Shown in pieces: positions 39,736-46,856 of a stretch of DNA of 64,000 nt. The stretch covers positions 124,001-188,000 of the forward strand of contig NZ_FNNZ01000009.1 of assembly GCF_900106925.1 (NCBI RefSeq), written 5' to 3'. The translations under genes were made by a program, and so were the position numbers. The notes under the pieces are model-generated. The model ran no database searches. It had not been told where the DNA came from and saw only the letters and a list, made by a program, of their open reading frames with translations. Positions within the stretch are counted from its first letter, which is position 1. Every line of letters starts with the position of its first letter. This DNA is from Thiocapsa roseopersicina. Lineage in GTDB: Bacteria > Pseudomonadota > Gammaproteobacteria > Chromatiales > Chromatiaceae.

Positions 39736-39797
39736 ACCGCGGCCGGCAAGGCATGGAGGGTGCGTGGCGCGAGCCGGCAGCTCGCGCCCGGTTGATC
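39732..39797 (+). repeat. degenerate copy of the TTAAACCGCG repeat
   Basis: TTAAACCGCG at 39732-39741 contains the TAA stop of the GH13 gene. About 45 bp later CGCCCGGTTGATC may be a worn right end. The internal sequence is only loosely like the better copies, so this copy is uncertain. Confidence 0.4.
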
Positions 39798-39820
39798 ACG
39801 CAAACAAGAACCGTTATCAT
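39792..39820 (+). promoter_or_regulatory. sigma70 promoter of the ferrosome-like operon, with Fur-like half-site
   Basis: TTGATC at 39792-39797 and TATCAT at 39815-39820 are separated by exactly 17 bp, about 70 bp ahead of the first gene. The -10 region overlaps TTATCATT (39814-39821), the complement of AATGATAA found in the Fur consensus. By hand the 19-bp Fur box matches at only 11 positions, so iron control is a hypothesis. Confidence 0.5.
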
Positions 39821-39843
39821 TCCTCTCTCGTGAATCAAGGCAT

Positions 39844-39862
39844 GGGCGGTCGACGACCGCCC
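39844..39862 (+). other. 5' leader hairpin of the operon
   Basis: GGGCGGTC at 39844-39851 pairs perfectly with GACCGCCC at 39855-39862 over a three-base loop, between the promoter and the first start codon. No T tract follows, so it is more likely a stability element than a terminator. Confidence 0.5.
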
Positions 39863-39888
39863 CCGGAAATCTTCATGGAGCGCTGAGC

Positions 39889-40659
39889 ATGGGCGAGCAC
39901 GACAAGGGTCAACAGGGTCAAGCGGGAGGACCGATGGCTCCCGGCCAGCCGTCAATGGAGAGACAGCAGCAGGGCGCAAACCCGCAGGGCAACGCACAAG
40001 GTCAATCGCCCTCGCCCCCCGGGGCGCAACAGGGCGTCCTCCCCGGTGGCCCTCAAGCGGGCATGGCCGGCCCCGGCATGGCAAGCCCCTATCCCGGCTT
40101 TCCCGGTCCGGGCGGCTACGCCGGGCGACCCGGCTTCGTCGCGCCCGGCATGCACCCGGGGGTTGCTCCCCACCCGGCGGCCTACGGCCTCCCGCCCGGC
40201 GTCGATCCCTACTGGGCCTACCAGGCCCAAGCGCAGGCGGCCTATGCCCCGCCGCCTTACCCCTATCCCGGCCCCTATGTGGGCCCCTATGCGGGGATGG
40301 CTCCGCCGCAGGCGCCATGGCCGGGCTACGCCCCCGGACTCGAGCAGCAGGGCGGAGCGGGCCGCATGGCAGGCGGGAGACACGGTGCCGGGATGGCCGA
40401 TTTGGTCGACGAGATCGCCAACGGCGGCAACGGTCTCTCCAGCCTCGGCAAGATGTTCAACCTCGAGGACTCCGAATTCTGGAAAGGTGCGCTCCTCGGC
40501 GCCGCCGCCGTGCTCTTGCTGACCAACGAGTCGGTTCAGGGGGCGCTGTTCAAGACCGGCGCCAAGACCAAGGCCGCGGTCAAGACCGGTGTGGATCGAG
40601 TCAAGGAGCGCGTGCGGCAATCGGGCGACGCGAATACGCAGGAGACGAAGGATGTCTGA
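39889..40659 (+). CDS. Gly/Pro/Tyr-rich protein with membrane hairpin, ferrosome-like operon gene 1
   Basis: The 256-residue protein has about 160 residues of Gly, Pro, Ala, Gln and Tyr low complexity. These are followed by a conserved block MADLVDEIANGGNGLSSLGK, a short membrane segment GALLGAAAVLLLTNESVQ, and a Lys-rich amphipathic tail. The LLTNESVQ motif recurs in the fourth gene of the operon, so the two are paralogues. Low-complexity plus single-helix proteins of this kind suit coating or scaffolding of a small membrane vesicle. A GGAG precedes the ATG, and the next gene overlaps by eight bases. Confidence 0.75.
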   Translation: MGEHDKGQQGQAGGPMAPGQPSMERQQQGANPQGNAQGQSPSPPGAQQGVLPGGPQAGMAGPGMASPYPGFPGPGGYAGRPGFVAPGMHPGVAPHPAAYGLPPGVDPYWAYQAQAQAAYAPPPYPYPGPYVGPYAGMAPPQAPWPGYAPGLEQQGGAGRMAGGRHGAGMADLVDEIANGGNGLSSLGKMFNLEDSEFWKGALLGAAAVLLLTNESVQGALFKTGAKTKAAVKTGVDRVKERVRQSGDANTQETKDV

Positions 40660-41005
40660 CCACTACCTCGTTCAGATGACGACCTATCCAAGCACCCCGA
40701 GCGGCGGGAGCGACTGCGCGACCCTCGTCAAGCTCGCAACGCTCGGCGCCGTCGTCGGCGGAAGCGTCGCCGCCGCCACCAATCTGCAGCGTGTCCAGGT
40801 CGGCGAACTGACGGCAACAGGTGCCGCTGCCGAGACAGGCAAAACCGCGCTCACCGCCGCCGTGGCGACCGCAATCGGCGGGGCCGCCGCATCCAGCATC
40901 GCCGAGCAAGGCTTGATGCGCCTCGGCATCATGTTCGCCGCCGGCACCCTGGCCCTTTACGGACTGCAACGTTGGTCGCAGGCCCGGATGAACACCGATG
41001 AGTAG
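40652..41005 (+). CDS. Gly/Ala-rich membrane protein, ferrosome-like operon gene 2
   Basis: The 117-residue protein starts at the ATG at 40652, inside the end of gene 1. It has two glycine-zipper-like hydrophobic stretches, LVKLATLGAVVGGSVAAATN near residues 25-45 and ATAIGGAAASSI through IMFAAGTLALYGLQ near 70-105, with short polar ends. Glycine-zipper helices pack tightly or form membrane oligomers. I do not recognise a named family. It overlaps gene 3 by eight bases. Confidence 0.72.
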   Translation: MSDHYLVQMTTYPSTPSGGSDCATLVKLATLGAVVGGSVAAATNLQRVQVGELTATGAAAETGKTALTAAVATAIGGAAASSIAEQGLMRLGIMFAAGTLALYGLQRWSQARMNTDE

Positions 41006-41168
41006 TCAACAACAGCGCCAACGGCACGGCGTGCGTAAGAATATGGTCGAGGGAATCGGCGGCCTTCTGGCCGGCGCTGCCCTTGTCCTGCTTGCTCGGT
41101 CGCTGCTCAAGAAGCGGGCGGCCACGCCCGAGCCGCACAACATCGAGCCCGCGCAAGACGCCGGATGA
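40998..41168 (+). CDS. 56-residue single-helix protein, ferrosome-like operon gene 3
   Basis: This short gene starts at the ATG at 40998, inside the end of gene 2, and ends in TGA at 41166-41168, overlapping the next start by four bases (ATGA). The product has a basic N-terminus (QQQRQRHGVRKNMVEG), one membrane helix IGGLLAGAALVLLARSLL and a KKR stop-transfer signal with a Pro-rich tail. It resembles small YtxH/DUF5132-like helices. The tight overlaps on both sides are the best evidence that it is translated. Confidence 0.75.
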   Translation: MSSQQQRQRHGVRKNMVEGIGGLLAGAALVLLARSLLKKRAATPEPHNIEPAQDAG

Positions 41169-41686
41169 GCCTGGTTCCCTATCACTACAAGCCGCGCAGC
41201 GACGGCGGTGCGGACAGCATCACACGGAGACGGATCGACATGAGCAGCTCCTATCAGCCTTACGGCAATCCCTACGGTTATCCGATGGCGGGCGGCATGG
41301 GATCGCCCATGGCCCAAGGGCAGCAATCGGCGGGCAGCCAAGGCACCTCGATGATGGCCGCCTATCCGGGCTACGGCTCGACCAACCCGGGTTACGGCTA
41401 CGCCCAAGGCTACGGCATGACCCAGACGGGATACGCCGCTCCTCAAGCAGCGGGCCAGCCGATGTCCCGGCAGAGCAGCTTTCTGAATTTCGGCAACGAC
41501 CGTTTTCTCAAGGGTTTGCTTATCGGCGCCGCCGCGACCTATCTCTTGACCAACGAGAGCGTGCAACGCACGGCGATCAAGGGGGTCGTGCAGGTCTGGT
41601 CTGCCCTGCAAGGGGGGATCGAGGAGGCCAAGGAACGCTTCCATGACGCCGAGGCCGAGTTGCACCACGCGGCTCAGTCCAAGTAA
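41165..41686 (+). CDS. Gly/Tyr-rich protein, paralogue of gene 1, ferrosome-like operon gene 4
   Basis: The 173-residue protein has a Gly/Tyr/Gln/Met-rich N-terminal half with repeated YG, GYG and PYG units, then FLNFGNDRFLKGLLIGAAATYLLTNESVQ, which parallels the membrane block of gene 1, and an acidic amphipathic helix EEAKERFHDAEAEL. The start overlaps gene 3. A second ATG 25 codons in (MSSSYQPYG) is an alternative start. Its TAA stop is part of a repeat end. Confidence 0.75.
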   Translation: MSLVPYHYKPRSDGGADSITRRRIDMSSSYQPYGNPYGYPMAGGMGSPMAQGQQSAGSQGTSMMAAYPGYGSTNPGYGYAQGYGMTQTGYAAPQAAGQPMSRQSSFLNFGNDRFLKGLLIGAAATYLLTNESVQRTAIKGVVQVWSALQGGIEEAKERFHDAEAELHHAAQSK

Positions 41687-41771
41687 ACCGCGTCCTCGCG
41701 ATGACATGCGCAGTGTTGGCTTGGGCCCGACGTTGCCGCGGCCCGATGCCCCGGTGGCGGACGCGGTTTGG
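41683..41771. repeat. single repeat module between operon genes 4 and 5
   Basis: GTAAACCGCG at 41683-41692 is inverted as CGCGGTTT at 41762-41769. The TAA stop of gene 4 lies in the left end. The ATPase gene starts about 15 bp after the right end, so the insertion separates two operon genes that are otherwise tightly packed. Confidence 0.65.
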
Positions 41772-41783
41772 TGGATTGACCCG

Positions 41784-43946
41784 ATGATGACCCACGGCTC
41801 GCCGACACTCGACCTGAGCTACCGCATCGTCCATGAGCTTCCCGGGCGACTGCGCCTGCGCATCCCGGCGCTCGGCGCGCCGGGCTTCGACCCCGACGAC
41901 CTGGAAGACTGGATGGATCCGCTCGGGGTCGTCACGAGCGCGCGCGCGAGCTGCGGCGCCCGCAGTTTGGTCGTGGTCTATCGCGAGTCCGCCGGCGCCC
42001 GCGACAGCGTGCTTCGGCGACTGGATGCCTATTCCGCTCGGATCGAACCCGGTTCCGCGGGGGGCGGCTCGCGCGAGGCCGAGATCGCGCCGATGGTGAC
42101 CGCCGCGGCCACCATCGCACTCCTGCCCTTTCTGAGCCGCCCGCTCCAGGTCGCGCTCACGGTGGCCAACGTCGCCTCGACCTTGGGGACCGGCGCCGAG
42201 ACGCTGATCCGCAAGGGCATCAAGGTCGAGGTGCTGGACGCGCTGGCGATCGGCCTCTCCGCGGCCCGAGGCGAGCTGTATACGGCCAATATCACCGACT
42301 TCCTGCTTGCGCTCGGCAACTTCCTCGAACGGCGGACCGAGCGCCAGTCCGACCGGTTGCTGCGCAAGCTGCTGCGACCCGAGCCGGCCATGGCCTGGGT
42401 CGAGCGCGACGGCGAGCTGACGCAGATTCCGGGCGATCAGGTCATGCCCGGCGAGGTGGTTGTGGTCGGCACCGGAGAGACCATCCCGGTCGACGGCCGC
42501 GTCGTCGGCGGCAGCGCCCTGGTCAATCAAGCCGCCGTCACCGGAGAAGACGTCCCGGTACGCAAGGAGGCGCCGCGCCGCGCGGTCTCCGGCTCGGTCC
42601 TGATCGAGGGCCAGCTGCGCATCGAGGCAACGCAGGTCGGCGCGGAGACCACCACCGCACGCATCTCGCGCTTCATCCAGGAGTCGCTGGACAAGCGCTC
42701 GGACACCCAGCGCGAGGCCGACCGGCTAGCCGATCAGCGGGTCTATCTGACCTTGGGGACGGGTGCAGTGGTCTACGGCGTGACCCGCAACCTGACCCGC
42801 CTGCAGTCCGTCTTTCTAGTCGACTATTCCTGTGCGCTCAAGTTGGGTACGCCGGTCGCCTTCAAATCCGGGATGTACCAGGCCGCCGCGCATGGCGTTC
42901 TGATGAAGGGCGGCGAGGCGATCGAGCACCTCGCAGGCGTCGACACCATCGTCTTCGACAAGACCGGCACGCTGACCCACAGCGAGCTCGCGGTCACCGA
43001 TGTCGTGGTGCTGAGAAAACAGGCAGGCTGCACCGAGACGGCGCTCCTCGCGCTCGTCGCCTCGGTCGAGGAGCACGCGTCTCATCCGGTGGCCAACGCC
43101 GTGGTGGAGGCGGCGCGCTCGCGCGATCTGCAGCATATCTCGCACGGCGAGGTCGATTATCTGGTCGCGCACGGCCTCTCCGCCGAGGTCGAGGGCGAGC
43201 ATATTCTGGTCGGCAGCCGTCACTATCTGGAAGAGCATCGCGGCATCGCGTTCGAAGAGCATGCCGAGCAGATCGCGCGTCTCGAAGATGAGGGCAAGAT
43301 CCTGCTGTTCGTCGGCAATGGGCATGGACCGGTCGGGCTGATCGCCCTGCGCGATACCCTGCGGGCCGAGACCCGCGAGACGCTCGACCGCCTGCGGGCA
43401 CAAGGGATTCGTCGTCTGGTGATGATCACGGGCGACCGCCGCCAAAAGGCCGAGGCCCTGGCCCGTGAGTTGAATCTCGACGCCTTCTACGCGGAGGTCG
43501 CACCGGAGGAGAAAGCCGACCTCATCGCTCGCTTCCAGGCGGACGGCAGCCGCGTGGCCTTCGTGGGCGACGGTGTGAACGACGGCCCGGCACTGGTCGC
43601 CGCCGATGTCGGCATCGCCATGCCGCGCGGCGCGGACATCGCCCGCGCCACCGCCGACATCCTGCTGATGGACGACCGCCTCGGCGCCGTGGCCGACGCC
43701 CGCGAGATCGCAACCAAGACCATGGCCCTGATCCGCGGTAACTTCCGCGCAGCCATCGGGATCAACACCGGCATCCTGGCCGGCGCGATCGGAGGTGCCC
43801 TCTCCCCGGTCGCGAGCGCACTGCTGCACAACGGCACCACCATCGGCATCCTCTTCAATGCACTGAAGGGTGTGCGGCTCGACGGAGAAACGGACGGGTC
43901 GATGAGTGCGCGACTGGCACAGATCAAGGACATCGTCCGTCGTTAA
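41784..43946 (+). CDS. P1B-type metal ATPase, FezB-like (ferrosome-like operon gene 5)
   Basis: The 720-residue pump has a degenerate HMA-like N-terminal domain opening with the arginine-rich motif HELPGRLRLR. It then shows the actuator motif TGED (in place of TGES), a membrane motif S349-C350-A351 in DYSCALKLGTP where most P1B pumps have CPx, DKTGTLT with Asp392, the HP motif SHPVANAV and GDGVNDGPAL. The missing CPx and the PGRLR start fit the P1B-6 group that includes FezB of ferrosomes, as I recall that literature. It would load iron into a vesicle. The ATG at 41787 is an alternative start. The TAA stop lies in a repeat. Confidence 0.85.
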   Translation: MMTHGSPTLDLSYRIVHELPGRLRLRIPALGAPGFDPDDLEDWMDPLGVVTSARASCGARSLVVVYRESAGARDSVLRRLDAYSARIEPGSAGGGSREAEIAPMVTAAATIALLPFLSRPLQVALTVANVASTLGTGAETLIRKGIKVEVLDALAIGLSAARGELYTANITDFLLALGNFLERRTERQSDRLLRKLLRPEPAMAWVERDGELTQIPGDQVMPGEVVVVGTGETIPVDGRVVGGSALVNQAAVTGEDVPVRKEAPRRAVSGSVLIEGQLRIEATQVGAETTTARISRFIQESLDKRSDTQREADRLADQRVYLTLGTGAVVYGVTRNLTRLQSVFLVDYSCALKLGTPVAFKSGMYQAAAHGVLMKGGEAIEHLAGVDTIVFDKTGTLTHSELAVTDVVVLRKQAGCTETALLALVASVEEHASHPVANAVVEAARSRDLQHISHGEVDYLVAHGLSAEVEGEHILVGSRHYLEEHRGIAFEEHAEQIARLEDEGKILLFVGNGHGPVGLIALRDTLRAETRETLDRLRAQGIRRLVMITGDRRQKAEALARELNLDAFYAEVAPEEKADLIARFQADGSRVAFVGDGVNDGPALVAADVGIAMPRGADIARATADILLMDDRLGAVADAREIATKTMALIRGNFRAAIGINTGILAGAIGGALSPVASALLHNGTTIGILFNALKGVRLDGETDGSMSARLAQIKDIVRR

Positions 43947-44135
43947 ACCGCGCCCGGAGCGGTATGCAACGTTTTCGGATGGGATCGGCCCCGGCAGACT
44001 TGACGACCGTTGGAGTCGGCGCGGTTTAAGCGATTGATTTTAAAACTCTAAACCGTACAGACTCCCAGTCACCTTGGCTGCCTCGGCATATCGACCTCAG
44101 TCAATGCCTTCGCCGGAGCTCCCGGCGCGGTTTAG
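43943..44135. repeat. paired repeat unit (about 193 bp) between P1B ATPase and cupin genes
   Basis: The left module runs from TTAAACCGCG (43943-43952) to CGCGGTTTAA (44020-44029). The right module runs from CTAAACCGTA (44048-44057) to CGCGGTTTAG (44126-44135). An 18-bp AT-rich spacer separates them. The ATPase stop codon is in the left end. The right end is read as the C-terminal codons of the convergent cupin gene. The left module matches the inverted copy at 45158-45244 at 76 of 87 bases by hand count. Confidence 0.8.
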
Positions 44136-44471
44136 ACGGCGCACGGGCGCGCCGAAGAAGACCAGGACCGTCAGATCCTCCTCGACATCGAAAAAAGCAT
44201 GATCGCACGCGGCATGCACGTACATCAGCGTGCCTTCGCGGACCGCGTGCTCGCTCTCCCCGACCCGCAGTCGCCCCCGTCCGCCGAGCACCAGATACAG
44301 CTCGTCCTCCTCGTGCGCGCTCGCCATGTCGCGCGAGCCGGCCGGGAGGTGATAGACCGAGCAGCTGAGCGAGGGTGTGCGCAGAAACTCCTTGAGCGAC
44401 AGGGTTCCCGGCTTCACCCGCGCCATCAGGTCCTCGAGCTGGAAGACCAACCAATCATCGTCATTGTTCAT
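44097..44471 (-). CDS. small cupin-domain protein
   Basis: The 124-residue protein is a single cupin barrel: SLSCSVYHLPAGSRDMASAHEEDELYLVLGGRGRLRVGESEHAVREGTLMYVHAACDHAFFDVEEDLTV, with His and Glu in HEEDELY and a later His as likely metal ligands. It is cytosolic with unknown ligand. The last 13 codons (RLNRAGSSGEGID region, below 44135) come from a repeat element, so the native C-terminus was probably shorter. It is convergent with the ATPase gene and may not belong to that operon. Confidence 0.8.
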   Translation of the reverse strand: MNNDDDWLVFQLEDLMARVKPGTLSLKEFLRTPSLSCSVYHLPAGSRDMASAHEEDELYLVLGGRGRLRVGESEHAVREGTLMYVHAACDHAFFDVEEDLTVLVFFGAPVRRLNRAGSSGEGID

Positions 44472-44702
44472 CGTGCGCGATCTCGTCGTGAAAGCTGATG
44501 CATGGACCGGTAGAGCCCCGTTGCTTGTGCCTTAACGCCAGTCGATAAAAGGGATTCGGCGCGGAACTCCCGGTGGAGTGTCTGTCTTGCGGATCCGAAG
44601 ACCCCGTAAGGATACCGGGAATGCGAAGGATTTGCATTTGCCGAGAGCCGGCCATACCATGCACTTGTCGTCATTTGCTCTTCCATCGCGAGGCATCCGT
44701 CC
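44472..44702. other. cupin-HMA2 divergent intergenic region
   Basis: This 231-bp region holds the starts of the divergent cupin and HMA2 genes. I see a GAGG ribosome site for the HMA2 gene but no clear promoter boxes or repeat. Confidence 0.5.
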
Positions 44703-45056
44703 ATGAGCCACTATATCCATCACGTCCCCGGCCGCCTACGGATCCGTTCCGGCTCGTTTCGTTGCGACCCGGTGAGCGCACGCCTGGCCGAGGGTGAGCT
44801 GCTCGCCACCGAGGGTGTCCGTGAGGTGCGCGTGAATCCGCGTGCAGGCAGCATCACCGTCCACTACGAGCCCGAACGCCTGACTCAAGCGCAGATCCTG
44901 GAAAAACTCGAGCAGGTTGGCTGTCTCGGTGCCTCGATCCGCACGGATGTGGGTGGGACACGCGTGCATGAGGTCTTCGGCAAGGCATTGGTCGGCGCCG
45001 TCATGCAGAAGGCCGTCGAGCGCTCGGCCGTGCGGCTGGTCAGCGTGCTTCTTTAA
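44703..45056 (+). CDS. HMA2-domain protein with PGRLR motif, ferrosome-like gene 6
   Basis: The 117-residue protein begins SHYIHHVPGRLRIRSGSF and continues with TEGVREVRVNPRAGSITVHYEPERLTQAQILEKLEQVGC, a degenerate heavy-metal-associated fold (HMA2) without the CxxC metal site. A short amphipathic tail VFGKALVGAVMQKAVERSAVRLVSVLL could bind membranes. The same PGRLR motif begins the P1B ATPase of the operon. Stand-alone proteins of this kind accompany FezB in ferrosome operons. Its TAA stop is inside a repeat end. Confidence 0.78.
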   Translation: MSHYIHHVPGRLRIRSGSFRCDPVSARLAEGELLATEGVREVRVNPRAGSITVHYEPERLTQAQILEKLEQVGCLGASIRTDVGGTRVHEVFGKALVGAVMQKAVERSAVRLVSVLL

Positions 45057-45244
45057 ACCGCGTCCCGAGCGAGATGCTCATTTTCGAGTGAGCTCGACGT
45101 TTGCTGCATCCACAACCCTTAGCCTGACGCGGTTTAAAATGATTTAATTTTTGTCTTTTAAACCGCGCCGCCTCCAACGGTCGTCAAGTCTGCCGGGGCC
45201 GATCCCATCCAAAGATATCGCATACCGCGCTTGGCGCGATTTAG
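45053..45244. repeat. paired repeat unit (about 192 bp) between HMA2 and hydrolase genes
   Basis: The left module runs from TTAAACCGCG (45053-45062) to CGCGGTTTAA (45128-45137). A 20-bp AT-rich spacer follows, and the right module runs from TTAAACCGCG (45158-45167) to CGCGATTTAG (45235-45244). The stop codons of both convergent genes (TAA at 45054-45056, and TAA on the minus strand at 45241-45243) lie in the outer ends. Confidence 0.8.
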
Positions 45245-46335
45245 ATCAACCGATAGGCGTTGATATCGGCCGCATAGGCCAACCGATCCTCCGCCCGCCC
45301 GCCTTCGAAGGCATCGCTGAACACCGCCTTGAGCGCCGCGTTGCGCGCCACCGGCTCGCCCGCGAAATAGCCGTGCGCGTTGCCGACGCCCTCGGCACGG
45401 GTGATGTCGATATAGCGTGCATTCGCCGCGAACAGGTTCTTGAGGTAATGGCCGAGGCGCGCCCGCTGCGCCTCGCCGGGTTTGCGACGCGACCAAGCAA
45501 GGGCGAAGTCGTTCTCGTTGATCACGACATAGAGACGGTTGCGGAACTGGATGCGCTGGACCCAGGTCTCGTGAGCCGCGTTGTTCGTATCGGCGGCAAC
45601 CAGCGAAACATTGTCGAAAATCAGCTTCGCGGCGGCGGCGGCACTCGGTTGCAGTGCGTACTTGAGCACATAGTTGCCCATGCTGTGGCACATCAGATTG
45701 AGCGTGACCTTGCAGTCCTCGGCCAACAGCTGCGTGAAACGCGCCTGCACGGCCTCCCGATTGCCCCGGCCGCCGTCCTCCGCCATCGCCTGCTGCCAAA
45801 ATGCCTCGCGACGCGCCTCGGTCAGCTTCTCGTGGTAGAACTGCACCTTCTCGAAGAAGCGGTTCAGTGCGTCCATCGAGACCCGCGCGTCCTGTTTATC
45901 GTCGAGGTAGTCCGCCGTCCCGCTGACCGCTCCGCCGCCGTTCGCCGGCCAACTGAAGGGCAGAACGATGACGTTGTAGAGCGCCTCGAGCGTCTCGGCT
46001 GTGCCCAGCACGTCTTTCATGTCGTTGTTGTAGCCGTGGACATAGACGAGCAGATGACGCTTCTCGCGCGCCGCCTGCTCCATGAGATCGCAGGCAACCC
46101 TCAGGCTCGCGTACCAATCCGCCCGCTCGTCGATGTCGAGCGCATGCCGACGCTTCAGCTCCCGCACCTCGGCCTGTGTCAGCTTGTCGGTAAGCAGCTC
46201 GGTGGTGTAGTGGGAGCCTTGCTTGGTGACATTCACGAGCCGCAGCTCGTTTGGGCCGACCGTGTTCGGCGTATCCCCAAAAATCTCCAGCCCTTCCTTA
46301 CGGTTGTTGACCTTGCGGTTGGTGACGACGTACAT
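45241..46335 (-). CDS. alpha/beta hydrolase of the DUF900 type
   Basis: The 364-residue protein has the hydrolase opening LLVYVHGYNNDMKDVLGTAE, FSWPANGG, and a nucleophile-elbow-like LMCHSMGNYVLKYAL near the middle, as in DUF900 serine hydrolases. There is no signal peptide. The ATG at 46335 has a strong GGAGGAG ribosome site, better than a start at 46389. The stop codon is supplied by a repeat end. Substrate unknown. Confidence 0.82.
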   Translation of the reverse strand: MYVVTNRKVNNRKEGLEIFGDTPNTVGPNELRLVNVTKQGSHYTTELLTDKLTQAEVRELKRRHALDIDERADWYASLRVACDLMEQAAREKRHLLVYVHGYNNDMKDVLGTAETLEALYNVIVLPFSWPANGGGAVSGTADYLDDKQDARVSMDALNRFFEKVQFYHEKLTEARREAFWQQAMAEDGGRGNREAVQARFTQLLAEDCKVTLNLMCHSMGNYVLKYALQPSAAAAAKLIFDNVSLVAADTNNAAHETWVQRIQFRNRLYVVINENDFALAWSRRKPGEAQRARLGHYLKNLFAANARYIDITRAEGVGNAHGYFAGEPVARNAALKAVFSDAFEGGRAEDRLAYAADINAYRLI

Positions 46336-46856
46336 GGCATCTCCTCCGGGTCGGTTTCGCGTCGGTGAGCGGAGCATGACCTTCGCCAAGACCGCTCGCT
46401 TGCTGTTCTCCTACGCGTCGTGGCCACCGAGATCGGTTCGTCCGATCCATGCGATACCTGCTTCCGGAGCGCTCGTCCTACTGCGCTGATCACCGACCAA
46501 CCGGATAACCCGACGTTCGTACACTGAAAGATAGGATCGACCAGGAAACCGACTCTTTCAAGGAAACATTGCCCGGCGTGCTCGATCGTGGCATCTCAGC
46601 TCGTCCGAGTCGGTCCGACCGACTGCTCGGCAACGCCTCTGTGCAGGGTAGTAGGGACCGGTCCGAGCGCAGCAAGGCGGTTATCCAACCGGGGCTCAGA
46701 GACCGGCTTGCGTAGCCGGCTCCAAGTCATTGACCGACAAGGTCGACGATCTGTTGGCCTCGCTGCCCGTCCTACCACTGGACTGCGGAGCCGATCGGAC
46801 CCACTCGGAGGTACGACTCCGGCGTTCGACGCACAATGATTTCGGTCTCGTCCGCG
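46336..46856. other. intergenic region, no gene seen
   Basis: About 520 bp between the hydrolase start and the 3' end of the HerA-like gene. I see no coding frame with family-like features, and no repeat or terminator that I would defend. Confidence 0.5.

Noticed and set aside
39889-45056. Magnetosome gene cluster
   Set aside because: No MamA, MamB/M, MamE, MamK or other mam-like proteins are seen. The P1B ATPase and HMA2 protein fit ferrosomes better.
46390-46850. Several short Arg-rich frames as small genes
   Set aside because: None has a ribosome site, plausible composition or recognisable family, and they overlap on both strands.
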